Counted from the stretch's first letter, positions 26,342 through 35,634 are shown. The stretch is 64,000 nt of DNA from Gramella sp. AN32 (GCF_023718305.1 NZ_QEYO01000001.1:372001-436000), one strand, 5' to 3'. Made by a program: numbers and translations. The notes: generated by a model not told the origin, from the sequence alone.

Positions 26342-26569
26342 TCAGCCGGTAGTTATAATTCTTCCGGTACGGTTGATTTGTTGAGAAGCATAATCGAGTG
26401 CGGCAAGGATATCGTCTTGCGTCAATTCAGGGAAATCGTCCAGAATTTCTTCCTGGGTCATACCGGAAGCAAGATAGCCGAGGATGTCGCCTACGGTAAT
26501 GCGGAGGTTGCGGATACAGGGTTGCCCGGAGCGTTTTCCTTTGGTGATTGATATAAGATCTGAATTCAT
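26342..26569 (-). CDS. DUF433 antitoxin-like protein
   Basis: A 75-aa protein with the DUF433 pattern: ISITKGKRSGQPCIRNLRITVGDILGYLASGMTQEEILDDFPELTQDDILAALDYA. DUF433 proteins carry an HTH and commonly pair with DUF5615 PIN-like proteins. Here the presumed partner (26668) is divergent rather than downstream, so the pair shares a 98-base promoter region. The gene ends one base after the stop of the converging pRiA4b-like gene. Confidence 0.8.
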   Translation of the reverse strand: MNSDLISITKGKRSGQPCIRNLRITVGDILGYLASGMTQEEILDDFPELTQDDILAALDYASQQINRTGRIITTG

Positions 26570-26667
26570 AGATACTAAAATAACAATTCTGACTTTAATT
26601 TTTTTAATATATAAATTAAAATTTTTATATTCGTCTTTTTATAGTTCCTAATATTGATTATATTACA

Positions 26668-26997
26668 ATGATTTTAATCGACCAAAATTTATCGCATAAG
26701 TTGGGTAAACTTTTTATGAATAAAAAAGTGGTAGCGCGCCACGTTTACGCTGAGGATTTGCATGGAGCAGATGATGTAGAAATTTGGCAATACGCTAAAA
26801 ATTTGGGTTACACTATTTTGACAAAAGATACAGATTTTGAAGTGCTTCAAAGTATTTGGGGTTTCCCACCTAAGATTATTATTTTAAAATGTGGAAACGC
26901 AAGCACACGTATAATTATGGATCTATTGGATGCAAGCTGGCTGCAAATCATCGATTTTTTAAGTAAGGATACATTAGGTATTATAGAAGTTTCATAA
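26668..26997 (+). CDS. DUF5615 PIN-like toxin
   Basis: A 109-aa protein of the PIN-like DUF5615/Mut7-C group. Acidic residues are in MILIDQNLSHKL (Asp4), EDLHGADDVEIWQYAK, and TILTKDTDFEVL. The PPKIIILKCGN strand is characteristic. It presumably acts as a ribonuclease toxin restrained by the divergent DUF433 protein. It is positioned between cas6 and cas8b, 72 bases before the latter. AT-rich, unlike the pRiA4b-like gene before it. Confidence 0.78.
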   Translation: MILIDQNLSHKLGKLFMNKKVVARHVYAEDLHGADDVEIWQYAKNLGYTILTKDTDFEVLQSIWGFPPKIIILKCGNASTRIIMDLLDASWLQIIDFLSKDTLGIIEVS

Positions 26998-27069
26998 AGA
27001 AGGAATTGAAATATATTAGGAACAATAAAAATAATCGAACCAATTTTATGAAATTTTAATAATCAGATT

Positions 27070-29025
27070 ATGCTCACAGAACTTATAAACTTTACTGGAA
27101 CGCTGAGCGAAGACTTTAAAAGTCTTGGCCTAAACCCAAAAGAAGGGCTTCATATTCTGTTGCAAGTAAAAGACGATGGTTCAATTACAACTAAATCGGA
27201 AACCATTCGGCATGCATTTTATTCCAAAAAATTAAAAGGGGAACAGGATGCCATACTTGAAAAATGCAAGAAACTTCAGGAAAATGCTTGGTGTGTAAAC
27301 ACAAATAAGTGTTTCGATTTGCCCATGAAAGCTATTCACACTTGTTCGCCAATCTGTATGGCCTTTAAACGAGAGCATCTTAAAGGTGGTGCCAAGTTTG
27401 ATGCAAATATTGCAAAAGGCAAACCACAACTCCAAGAACGCTTTGAGTCATATTTCGAAAAAGCAGAAGATCTTTTGACCGAAAATGAACTCTTAATAAA
27501 GGCATTTGAGAGCTTCAAAGCCATTTTTGAGAAAGAGTCTTGGAAAGTTATTTTAGAAGATACCCAAAAACAACGTGCAGGGCAACACGAGGTTTTATTC
27601 CAGAAAAAAGAAAAGATTGAAGATAAAATAAAGGATACCCTAGATAAGTCTGAAAAAGAGTTGCTCAAAGAAAGTTTGCAGGAGGTTCAATCCCAACTTT
27701 TAACTGTTCAACCTTTGGCGGATAGTGATTATATTCTGTTCTATCTAGATTTTCCGCTAGCGGTTTATAAAGAAACCCACGGGAAATATTTGGATGACAA
27801 ATTATTCAATACCGATAAATATAATACTAAGCCTGATGCAGAAGGTATAATCTACGGAACGAATGATTTTCAAAATGGTTACAATGCAAATATGCCTTTT
27901 TTACTTCATCAAACGGCAACATTTGACATAACGGGTAGGATTTCAAATTTAGATGCAAGAACATTATATGAATTCGGTAACATACTGCCCCGTAAGACTT
28001 TACCGAATCCGTTGCCGATTTTTGTTTATGAAAATGAGTTCAAAAAAAGAGTGATTGCATTGTATAAAGTTGGCCGTCTAGGTTTTAGGGATCTTGTGGA
28101 CTCTTTGTATCAGAGCCATAAAGAGGATTTTAAGAATTACTATTTACTGAATTGGTCAAATACCCAAAATGGCATTGTCTTCAATGACTTTGATTTTGTT
28201 GCACGTTTTGAATATAGTTTGGGAGATGTAGGAGGTCTTAAAATCGAGAACTATTTCAATTTATATGAGAGTGGAAAAGAGAAACATTACAAATCCGTCA
28301 AAAACATATTTCAATTAGAGGATAGGGTGCTCAAATATTTGATTCAAAACAAATATCACAGGGTCGATTATTTTTCGGATTTCAAGAAAGAGGATTATGA
28401 AAACAGGGACTTCACCTTTTTGTCATTCTGTAAGTATAGAAAGGCCATTTATGATTATGTGTATAAATCCAACCGAAACACCATTCACGGAGAACATTTT
28501 GATGAAATGGTTTTTAATGGCATAAAGGATGATTTTAAAAACAACAGCGAATATGGCATCAAGGAAAAACTGAATCTTTGGTATAGCTTACACGACTACT
28601 TTCATGAACCAAACAACCTAAAACCCAAAAATATGGCAAGTAAATTAAAAGAGTATCGAGATTTTGTAGTAAATGTAGCAACAGGAAAAGAATACAATCT
28701 TGATGACGTTACGGACAAACATTTTGCTTTTGCTGCCGGTCAGGTAATCGGATATTTGCTAGATAAGAGTGCGTCCGAAAACAAAAACTATCAATTGCTA
28801 GAACCTTATCTTCAAAAATCGAAATGCGATGAGTTACAAAAAGCGATTGCAAATGATGTAATCAGATATAAACACGCCATAGAAAACAATGAATTGAGGT
28901 TCAAAAATGTTTTCGCTTTCGTAGAAACATGGGAAACCAATAAAAATATTAAAGATTTATTACCTGAACTTATTTCAGGTGTTTTCTCAAAATCAATTAA
29001 ATATATATCAACTAAAAACGACTAA
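27070..29025 (+). CDS. cas8b: Cas8b, type I-B Cascade large subunit
   Basis: Predicted large subunit of the type I-B interference complex, which reads the PAM and recruits Cas3. The 651-aa protein has a Cys cluster typical of the Csh1/TM1802-like group (CVNTNKCFDLPMKAIHTCSPIC, about 75-97). This is likely a zinc site; a coiled-coil Glu/Lys-rich stretch follows (about 150-220). Little else is conserved in this family, so the call leans on the Cys cluster, length and operon order (directly before cas7, cas5, cas3). Two bases separate it from cas7. Confidence 0.85.
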   Translation: MLTELINFTGTLSEDFKSLGLNPKEGLHILLQVKDDGSITTKSETIRHAFYSKKLKGEQDAILEKCKKLQENAWCVNTNKCFDLPMKAIHTCSPICMAFKREHLKGGAKFDANIAKGKPQLQERFESYFEKAEDLLTENELLIKAFESFKAIFEKESWKVILEDTQKQRAGQHEVLFQKKEKIEDKIKDTLDKSEKELLKESLQEVQSQLLTVQPLADSDYILFYLDFPLAVYKETHGKYLDDKLFNTDKYNTKPDAEGIIYGTNDFQNGYNANMPFLLHQTATFDITGRISNLDARTLYEFGNILPRKTLPNPLPIFVYENEFKKRVIALYKVGRLGFRDLVDSLYQSHKEDFKNYYLLNWSNTQNGIVFNDFDFVARFEYSLGDVGGLKIENYFNLYESGKEKHYKSVKNIFQLEDRVLKYLIQNKYHRVDYFSDFKKEDYENRDFTFLSFCKYRKAIYDYVYKSNRNTIHGEHFDEMVFNGIKDDFKNNSEYGIKEKLNLWYSLHDYFHEPNNLKPKNMASKLKEYRDFVVNVATGKEYNLDDVTDKHFAFAAGQVIGYLLDKSASENKNYQLLEPYLQKSKCDELQKAIANDVIRYKHAIENNELRFKNVFAFVETWETNKNIKDLLPELISGVFSKSIKYISTKND

Positions 29026-29027
29026 TC

Positions 29028-29951
29028 ATGCCAGCATTCAACAATCGTGTTTATGGATTTGCAATCATTAAATCCATCAATTCCAATTACAATGCAGACT
29101 TTTCAGGGCAACCGCGAAAGTTGCCGAACGGAAAAGTTTATGCCACCGATAAAGCACTCAAGTATTCCATCCGGAATTTTTGGAGAGATGTTTCCAGTGA
29201 AAGAGTCTTTTATTTTAAGCGTTTAAATAACGATATGAATCCTTTCGACCTAGTTGGTTTGTACAAAAAAGTCTTTGGATCAGAGGTGAAAAATGATGAT
29301 AAAAACACCATTTTAAACAACCTATTATCATCAATAGACGTAAGATTTTTTGGTGCCACATTCGCCCCTAAAGGTAGTGGAGTTGATAAAAAGAATATTT
29401 CGATTCATGGCCCCTGCCAAATTACTCACGGGTTAAATCGTTTTCCAGAGAATATAATATATACTGAACAGATTATGGCACCGGTAAGTACACCGGGGAA
29501 AGAAAATGAAGGAGACAAAGGAAACACCACATTGGGAACACAGTCCAAACTGGAAGAAGGTCACTACGTACACCATTTTTCGGTCAACCCAAAAAACATT
29601 GCCGATGATGTAGCCCGTGTTGATGCCGAGGGTCTCACATCAGCTGACATCGATAAATTAAAAGAAGGCCTGCGCAAGGGAGCAAGTTATTATGATAGTG
29701 CCGCCAAGTCGGGAACCGAAAACGAACTCTTATTCTGGATTCAATTAAAGGAAGGTTCTACACTGGTCATGCCCTCATTTATAGAATTTGTAGATATTGA
29801 CCAAGACCGCACAATAGACCTTAAAAAAGTAACATCCTATTTACAGAGTGAGGACGTGAAAAATGATATCGATACGGTTGAAATCTATTATAACAAAGCA
29901 GTTACCAAGGTGGTAAACGAACCTGAAATAGCGATGCAAAAAACTATCTGA
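29028..29951 (+). CDS. cas7: Cas7 (Csh2), type I-B Cascade backbone
   Basis: Forms the helical filament that coats the crRNA spacer. The 307-aa protein starts NNRVYGFAIIKSINSNYNADFSGQPRKL and has the family stretches KALKYSIRNFWRD, LSSIDVRFFGATFAP, SIHGPCQITHGLNRFP and LEEGHYVHHFSVNPKN. These are typical of Csh2/Cst2-like Cas7 proteins. It starts 2 bases after cas8b, and 32 bases separate it from cas5. The length matches the family. Confidence 0.93.
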   Translation: MPAFNNRVYGFAIIKSINSNYNADFSGQPRKLPNGKVYATDKALKYSIRNFWRDVSSERVFYFKRLNNDMNPFDLVGLYKKVFGSEVKNDDKNTILNNLLSSIDVRFFGATFAPKGSGVDKKNISIHGPCQITHGLNRFPENIIYTEQIMAPVSTPGKENEGDKGNTTLGTQSKLEEGHYVHHFSVNPKNIADDVARVDAEGLTSADIDKLKEGLRKGASYYDSAAKSGTENELLFWIQLKEGSTLVMPSFIEFVDIDQDRTIDLKKVTSYLQSEDVKNDIDTVEIYYNKAVTKVVNEPEIAMQKTI

Positions 29952-29983
29952 TTTTTTAAACGATCTCTAATATCTCAAAACAC

Positions 29984-30754
29984 ATGCACCTCGTATCATT
30001 TGATTTAAAGGGTGATTTCGGGTTTTTTAGAAAACCGGAAACCAACAATACCCTCAATGTTTCCTACAATATGTTGCACAAACCGGCCCTGCTTGGTCTT
30101 TTGGGGGCAGTTATCGGTTTAAAAGGGTATAAAAAGAAAGGGGAGCTCCCAGAATATTATCAAAAACTATCCAAGGTCAAAGTGGGTATTGAACCCTTAA
30201 ATCATGATAAGGGAAATTTCACCAAGACCTCTATCAAATATTCAAATACGGTGGGGTATGCCAATAAGGGAACTACTTTCCTTACGGAGGAACTTACATT
30301 AGTATCCCCCCAATACCGTGTTTTTTTATTATTGGATAGTGCTAATAAAGATCAGGAACAGCTTCTAGAAAATTTAAAAGGATGCCGTACTGAGTTCATT
30401 CCTTATTTTGGAAAGAATGAATTTACTGCTTGGTGGGAAAGAAAATCTTTTAAAATATATGACTATGAAGTCAATATTTCCGAAAAACCTGAGCGAATAA
30501 AAATTAAATCTCTTTTTATTAAAAAAGGTGCGATGTTACCAATTATCAGTGAACCAAGGTCCGAAAGAGGTAATAGAGATAAAGTGAACTTACCCTTTGT
30601 GTATTTTGAAAGATTGCCTATTGATTTCAATCTTGAACTAATGCAATATGAATTGGCTGAAATGGTCTACACAAATTTTGATTTGGAAAATTCGGCGAAC
30701 ATTTCAAATCTTTACAACATCAAGGAGTTAAAAGGTTATGTACAACTCAATTAA
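29984..30754 (+). CDS. cas5: Cas5 (Csh type), type I-B
   Basis: Binds the 5' handle of the crRNA in Cascade. The 256-aa protein opens with the RAMP strand LVSFDLKGDFGFFRKPETN and has the Cas5 signature MLHKPALLGLLGAVIGLKGY. The C-terminal region with PERIKIKSLFIKKGAMLPI supports the call. Its end overlaps cas3 by 17 bases. Not a Cas5c, because Cas6 is separately encoded. Confidence 0.92.
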   Translation: MHLVSFDLKGDFGFFRKPETNNTLNVSYNMLHKPALLGLLGAVIGLKGYKKKGELPEYYQKLSKVKVGIEPLNHDKGNFTKTSIKYSNTVGYANKGTTFLTEELTLVSPQYRVFLLLDSANKDQEQLLENLKGCRTEFIPYFGKNEFTAWWERKSFKIYDYEVNISEKPERIKIKSLFIKKGAMLPIISEPRSERGNRDKVNLPFVYFERLPIDFNLELMQYELAEMVYTNFDLENSANISNLYNIKELKGYVQLN

Positions 30755-33515
30755 ACCATGTTCTCAAATTATTGAGGAGTTCAGACAATCTGATTGCCTA
30801 TCGATTACGCTTGATAATGTAGAAAACTATTTGGCTCATACTTCACCAATTAGGCAAAAGGAAACATTAGAAGAGCATTTAAAACTTGTTGAATACTACT
30901 TCTCTCAACTTGTGGATGTTCATGGGGTTGATGACGTAATTGATGGATTGATTCACGATTACCTCAAAAGCCTAAATTTAAACCATCCATCCTTTTCCGA
31001 GTTTGTCAAAAAAGTTTTTGTTTATTCCATTTGCTATCATGACCATGGAAAAATCAACGACAACTTTCAAGCCTCTTCAGTAAAGATGGCAAATCCGCTG
31101 TTTGAGGAATTAAAAGAAAGTTATAATGGACTCGGAACGAATCACTCGAGACTAAGTGCATATATTTTCAATGTCCACCTTATCAAAAAAGCAGATGAAC
31201 TGTTCGAGAATGAAGAATTAGATTTAAGCTATTTGATAATTTTTTCTTTTAGCTTTATCATTCTTAGGCATCATAGTAAATTTCTGAATGAGGAATATTT
31301 AGAATATTTGGCCATTTGTAGTGCCAATTTTAAGTCACTACTTCCATTTCTGAACAAATTCAAAGAAAACTACGATTATAAGGAAATATCAGACGACATA
31401 TCCGATTTAAATTACTTATTATTAGATATTAAGCAATATAGCAAGTATGCGAAATCTTTTTCGTTTTATCAACTACTTCGTTTAAATTTTTCATTGCTTA
31501 CAGCTTCAGATTATTTGGCGACAAACGAATATATGAACCAAGATAGGATAACGGATTTTGGTGTTTTATCCAAAACGCGTATCAACAGAATGGTTCAAAG
31601 AATACAAACGGAAGATTGGTTGGACGAGCAGGGTCAAAAAAGAAACTTCAATAAAAAGACCTATCAAGAACTGAACACCCTAAGTTTAGAAAAACCAATT
31701 ACCAAAAGCAATGAGAACCTAAATCTACTCCGTCAGCAGATGGCAACGGAAGCCATTCGTAATGTGCGAGAGAACCTTGGTGAAAGGATTTTTTATATTG
31801 AAGCACCTACCGGCGGTGGAAAAACCAATATATCGATGTTGGTGGCCCTAGAACTTTTAGAAGCGAATCCCGCGCTCAACAAGGTGTTTTACGTATTCCC
31901 CTTCACCACGCTCATCGATCAAACCTACAAAAGCATTCAGCAAAGCCTAGGTTTATCGGAGATCGAGATTGTGGCCTTACATTCAAAAACTTCATTTCTC
32001 AAAGACAATGAAGAAGATGACGATTATGGAGACAAGCGTAAAAATTATCTAGGTCACCTTTTTTTAAATTATCCTTTTTGTCTATTGTCGCATGTCCGTT
32101 TCTTTAATATGTTGGTAACTAACGAAAAAGAACGCAACTATATATTGCATCGGTTGGCGAATTCCGTTGTGGTAATTGACGAATTGCAGTCTTACTCACC
32201 AAAGCAATGGGATAAGGTCATCTACCTTATTCAGGAATATGCCAGGGCGTACAATATCCGATTCATTATCATGTCGGCCACTTTGCCTAAAATCAATAAG
32301 TTGAAGCTAGAAATACCTGTTGAAAATATCGTTTATCTGCTACCGAATGCTCGTAAAGACTATTTTCAAAATGTTAATTTTAGGGATAGGGTTGCCTTTG
32401 ATTTCAGTTTGACCGAACAAAAAATAGAATTGGACTATCTAGCCGAAAAAGTATTGGAAGAATCCCAAGAATATGCCAAGAAGGATTTGGGAACGGTCAA
32501 ACCAAAAGGCAGCGTTTTTACGATAGTCGAATTTATATTCAAAAAATCCGCTACTCGATTCTTTTCGGAAATCAAACAAATCCACAATGGTTTCTTCGAC
32601 GAGGTTTTCGTGCTTTCTGGAACTATCCTAGAGCATAGGCGACGCTATATCATCAATTTTTTAAAACGAAAAGGAAACCGTGATAAGAAAATCCTGCTCA
32701 TTACCACACAAGTTGTCGAAGCGGGCGTGGACATAGATATGGATATAGGATTTAAGGACAAATCCTTATTGGACAGCGACGAGCAATTGGCAGGAAGGAT
32801 AAATCGCAACGTAAACAAGATCGGTTGCAAGTTATTCTTATTTGATTTCAATAGAGAATCCGTGATTTATGGAGACGATTTGAGATACAAGATGACAAGG
32901 ACCGAAATCAGCAAAGAAGAAGAGAAGCTGATTCTTGAGACCAAGAATTTTGACTTGCTTTACGACAAGGTAATTGCCTTTAAGGACAAACGCAATGCGG
33001 ATAAAAACTTTTCCGGTTTTAATCAATACCACAATTTGGTGGAGGATTTAAAGTTTAGGTCCATTTCAGACGAATTTCAATTGATTGATCAGGAAAACAT
33101 AAGTTGTTTTATTCCTTTAAATATTCCGGTATCGGTATGCGGAGAGGAAACGGGAACAGAAGAAAAAATATTTAGTGCAAGCGAATTGGATTTTTTGGCA
33201 ACTTTTGGTGTTCAGCCAAATGCAGATAAAGAAATATGTGGTGTTCAGGTTTTTGACTTGTATGTGGAACTCATAAACTCTAAAAAGTCATTTTTCAAAA
33301 AGAATTTGGATATAAAAATACTTCAATCCACACTCGCCAAATATGTTTTTTCACTTTTTAAAACGAAGAAATTTGAAACGCAAATCATTGAATTTGCCGA
33401 CATGGAAAAAAGCGATTTCGGATATTATTATATACAGCACTGGGAGGGTTTTTACGATGAGATTAAAGGTATTGATGATTCTCATTTCAACAGTGTGGAG
33501 AATCAATTGTTGTAA
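30738..33515 (+). CDS. cas3: Cas3 HD nuclease-helicase
   Basis: Degrades DNA bound by Cascade. The 925-aa protein has an N-terminal HD domain with CYHDHGKINDNF (His101-Asp102) and further His at RHHSK. The SF2 helicase follows: Walker A APTGGGKT (Lys362), DEAH-equivalent VIDELQSY (about 478-485), motif III IMSATLP, motif V TTQVVEAGVDIDMDIGF, and motif VI EQLAGRINRN. HD and helicase are fused in one chain, all motifs intact. It overlaps cas5, so translation is coupled. Confidence 0.95.
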   Translation: MYNSIKPCSQIIEEFRQSDCLSITLDNVENYLAHTSPIRQKETLEEHLKLVEYYFSQLVDVHGVDDVIDGLIHDYLKSLNLNHPSFSEFVKKVFVYSICYHDHGKINDNFQASSVKMANPLFEELKESYNGLGTNHSRLSAYIFNVHLIKKADELFENEELDLSYLIIFSFSFIILRHHSKFLNEEYLEYLAICSANFKSLLPFLNKFKENYDYKEISDDISDLNYLLLDIKQYSKYAKSFSFYQLLRLNFSLLTASDYLATNEYMNQDRITDFGVLSKTRINRMVQRIQTEDWLDEQGQKRNFNKKTYQELNTLSLEKPITKSNENLNLLRQQMATEAIRNVRENLGERIFYIEAPTGGGKTNISMLVALELLEANPALNKVFYVFPFTTLIDQTYKSIQQSLGLSEIEIVALHSKTSFLKDNEEDDDYGDKRKNYLGHLFLNYPFCLLSHVRFFNMLVTNEKERNYILHRLANSVVVIDELQSYSPKQWDKVIYLIQEYARAYNIRFIIMSATLPKINKLKLEIPVENIVYLLPNARKDYFQNVNFRDRVAFDFSLTEQKIELDYLAEKVLEESQEYAKKDLGTVKPKGSVFTIVEFIFKKSATRFFSEIKQIHNGFFDEVFVLSGTILEHRRRYIINFLKRKGNRDKKILLITTQVVEAGVDIDMDIGFKDKSLLDSDEQLAGRINRNVNKIGCKLFLFDFNRESVIYGDDLRYKMTRTEISKEEEKLILETKNFDLLYDKVIAFKDKRNADKNFSGFNQYHNLVEDLKFRSISDEFQLIDQENISCFIPLNIPVSVCGEETGTEEKIFSASELDFLATFGVQPNADKEICGVQVFDLYVELINSKKSFFKKNLDIKILQSTLAKYVFSLFKTKKFETQIIEFADMEKSDFGYYYIQHWEGFYDEIKGIDDSHFNSVENQLL

Positions 33516-33516
33516 A

Positions 33517-33630
33517 ATGTTTGATGAGGTAATTGGTTTGAAAAATAATTATGCACATTCGGATGTGCAAAAATCAATCAAAAATGCACATCCGAATGTG
33601 CAAAAACCTGCTTTTATAAAACCGTTGTAA
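33517..33630 (+). CDS. Possible 37-residue peptide between cas3 and cas4
   Basis: A short frame opens 1 base after the cas3 stop and closes 2 bases before the cas4 start. It contains an internal repeat in protein (NYAHSDVQKS and KNAHPNVQKP) that results from the DNA inverted repeat described separately. It may be a true peptide or merely read-through of a regulatory hairpin. No family is recognised. Its exact fit between two genes is the only support. Confidence 0.35.
   Translation: MFDEVIGLKNNYAHSDVQKSIKNAHPNVQKPAFIKPL
33552..33602. promoter_or_regulatory. Double palindrome/inverted repeat between cas3 and cas4
   Basis: TGCACATTCGGATGTGCA (33552-33569) and TGCACATCCGAATGTGCA (33585-33602) are exact reverse complements, 15 bases apart. 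Each is also a near-palindrome. This gives a strong 18-bp stem or two operator-like sites at the boundary of the interference and adaptation genes. It could attenuate or separate expression of the two modules. Confidence 0.65.
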
Positions 33631-33632
33631 TA

Positions 33633-34163
33633 ATGAACCTTAATGCTACACTCATAAACCTTTATCATGTTTGCCCCCGCGAGTGCTGGCTACATGCCAA
33701 CGGCATCAACATGGAGCACACCTCAGACACGGTTTACGACGGCAAGCTGCTGCACGAGACGAGCTACCCCCAACGGGCGGATAAATACACCGAAATCGAA
33801 CTTTCCGCCAATTGGAACGGGGCGACCTTGAGTGGAAAAATCGACTTCTACGACCAGAAGGAAAAGACCATCCACGAGACCAAGCGGGGAAAATCTGTAG
33901 AAGAGGCGCATACCTGGCAGGTGAAATTTTATATCTGGCTGTTGGAACTCAACGGGGTCGAAGGGGCGATGGGTAAAATAGAATACCCGAGGCTGCGTAA
34001 AACGACTGAGGTATTCCTAACCGGGCCGGACCGGGCTTTTTTAGAGGAAACCGTTCCCAATATCCGGGAATTGGTACAGCGGGAAAAATGTCCACCCACC
34101 ATAAATGCCAGGATATGTAAAAAATGTTCTTATTATGAACTCTGTTATATTGACGAAGCATGA
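33633..34163 (+). CDS. cas4: Cas4 exonuclease
   Basis: Trims and orients prespacers for Cas1-Cas2. The 176-aa protein is a RecB-like nuclease with LSGKIDF and HETKRGK as the D...ExK active site. It has the four Fe-S cluster Cys: one in YHVCPRECW near residue 14 and three in PPTINARICKKCSYYELCY. The QVKFYIWLLE helix is the Cas4 QhxxY motif. It overlaps cas1 by 4 bases. The G+C is strikingly high (39 of 60 at 33721-33780) compared with 21 of 60 at the cas3 end (33361-33420). Confidence 0.94.
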   Translation: MNLNATLINLYHVCPRECWLHANGINMEHTSDTVYDGKLLHETSYPQRADKYTEIELSANWNGATLSGKIDFYDQKEKTIHETKRGKSVEEAHTWQVKFYIWLLELNGVEGAMGKIEYPRLRKTTEVFLTGPDRAFLEETVPNIRELVQREKCPPTINARICKKCSYYELCYIDEA

Positions 34164-35164
34164 AGAAAAGTTACTACTTGTTCAATCCCGGGAGGCTCTC
34201 TAGAAAAGACAATACCTTAAAATTCTTGCCCGTAGATGAAGAGGGCAAGGAAGGGAAGCCCAAATACCTTCCGGTAGAGGGTGTAAAAAACCTGTTCTGT
34301 TTTGGAAGTCTCGATGCCAACAGTGCCCTATACAATTTCCTGGGAAAACACCAGATCGGGGTACATTTTTTTGATTACTACGAACATTATACGGGCAGTT
34401 TTATGCCCAAGGACTATTTGTTAAGCGGCAAAGTGATTGTAAACCAGGTGAAGCATTACAATTCAAAGAAAAAAAGGATGGTTCTTGCCCAGAGTTTTGT
34501 TGAAGGGGCTGCCTTTAATATGCTCAAAAATCTAAAATATTATTCCAAGCGCGAAAGGGATATAAATCTCCAGATTACGCAAATCGAACAACTGGTCACG
34601 GCAATACAGCATACCCGAGCCATCGACGAACTGATGGGTATCGAGGGGAATATCCGTATGGCCTATTATAGCGCGTTTGGTGAGATCATCAATGATTTTG
34701 AAATGAACAACCGCAGCAAACAGCCGCCCAGCAATGAGGTGAATGCCATGATCTCTTTTGTAAATATGATATGTTACACGGCCTGTTTGGATCAAATCTA
34801 CCACACCCAGCTCAACCCCACCATTAGTTTCTTGCACGAACCGGGTTTTCGGCGGTATTCCCTAGCCCTGGATCTGGCCGAAATCTTTAAGCCGCTGTTG
34901 GCAGACCGCCTTATATTTTCGCTGCTCAACAAAAAAATAATTCAAAAAAACGACTTCGACCAAAAACTGAACAGTTGCCTTTTGAAGGAATCCGGACGAA
35001 AGAAAGTAATGCGTGCCTGGGACGAAAAACTTGACGAGACCATCAAGCACCGTACACTTGACCGCAGCATCAGCTACAAACGTTTGATCCGGTTGGAATG
35101 TTACAAACTGGTAAAACACGTGATGGGGATGCAGGAATACAAACCCTTTAAAATGTGGTGGTAG
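34160..35164 (+). CDS. cas1: Cas1 integrase (type I-B)
   Basis: Integrates new spacers at the leader end of the array. The 334-aa protein has the beta-sandwich N-terminus (YYLFNPGRLSRKDNTLKFLP). The active-site Glu is in IDELMGIEGNIRMAYYSAF, His in PTISFLHEPGFRRYSLALDLAE, and the acidic residue in DLAEIFKPLLADRLIF. A basic C-terminal helix ends in KPFKMWW. It is one base from cas2. High G+C, like cas4. Confidence 0.95.
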   Translation: MKKSYYLFNPGRLSRKDNTLKFLPVDEEGKEGKPKYLPVEGVKNLFCFGSLDANSALYNFLGKHQIGVHFFDYYEHYTGSFMPKDYLLSGKVIVNQVKHYNSKKKRMVLAQSFVEGAAFNMLKNLKYYSKRERDINLQITQIEQLVTAIQHTRAIDELMGIEGNIRMAYYSAFGEIINDFEMNNRSKQPPSNEVNAMISFVNMICYTACLDQIYHTQLNPTISFLHEPGFRRYSLALDLAEIFKPLLADRLIFSLLNKKIIQKNDFDQKLNSCLLKESGRKKVMRAWDEKLDETIKHRTLDRSISYKRLIRLECYKLVKHVMGMQEYKPFKMWW

Positions 35165-35165
35165 C

Positions 35166-35429
35166 ATGTATGTGATCCTGGTATATGACATGGACAAAAG
35201 GCGGGTGGGCAAAATGCTCAAACTTTGCCGCCAGTACCTCAACTGGATACAGAACAGTGTTTTTGAAGGTGCCATCACCGAAGTAAAACTCAAAGAATTG
35301 ATCGCAGAGGCCAAATTGATGATGGACGAGGAAACCGATAGTTTGATTATCTTTAAAAGCAGGGAAGAACATTGGTTGGAGAAAGAGGTCGTGGGAAGGG
35401 AAAAAAATGAATTGGACAACCTTCTCTAA
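35166..35429 (+). CDS. cas2: Cas2
   Basis: Structural partner of Cas1 in spacer integration. An 87-aa ferredoxin-fold protein begins MYVILVYDMDKRRVGKMLKLCRQYL, with the conserved Asp8. The family NSVFEGAITEVKLKEL and DSLIIFKSREE segments follow. It is the last cas gene and lies 205 bases before the first repeat. Confidence 0.95.
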   Translation: MYVILVYDMDKRRVGKMLKLCRQYLNWIQNSVFEGAITEVKLKELIAEAKLMMDEETDSLIIFKSREEHWLEKEVVGREKNELDNLL

Positions 35430-35634
35430 GCGTCTGCCCTATATAAAATGCATCTTAAATAAATGTTCTTTGACATTTTGAAACATACGCCACTTATTAT
35501 CAGGTCTATAAAAAGGCGTCGAGTCCCGGGATAAATTGTACTATTGGGCATTGACGCTTTTTTATGCCTATATTTACATTTTTAAATAACATAACGAATT
35601 AGAATACAAGTCGTTGCCATTTTTTTAGCCACGG
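35430..35634 (+). promoter_or_regulatory. CRISPR leader
   Basis: The 205-base AT-rich stretch between cas2 and the first repeat. Orientation is supported by cas2 adjacency, intact repeats at this end, a degenerate repeat at the far end, and the repeat 3' end ATTGAAAT as in type I-B arrays. It contains a GGCGTC...GACGCTTTTTT hairpin (about 35515-35562), which may be the cas operon terminator. The array promoter should be downstream of that. I could not fix a -10 element. Confidence 0.75.
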
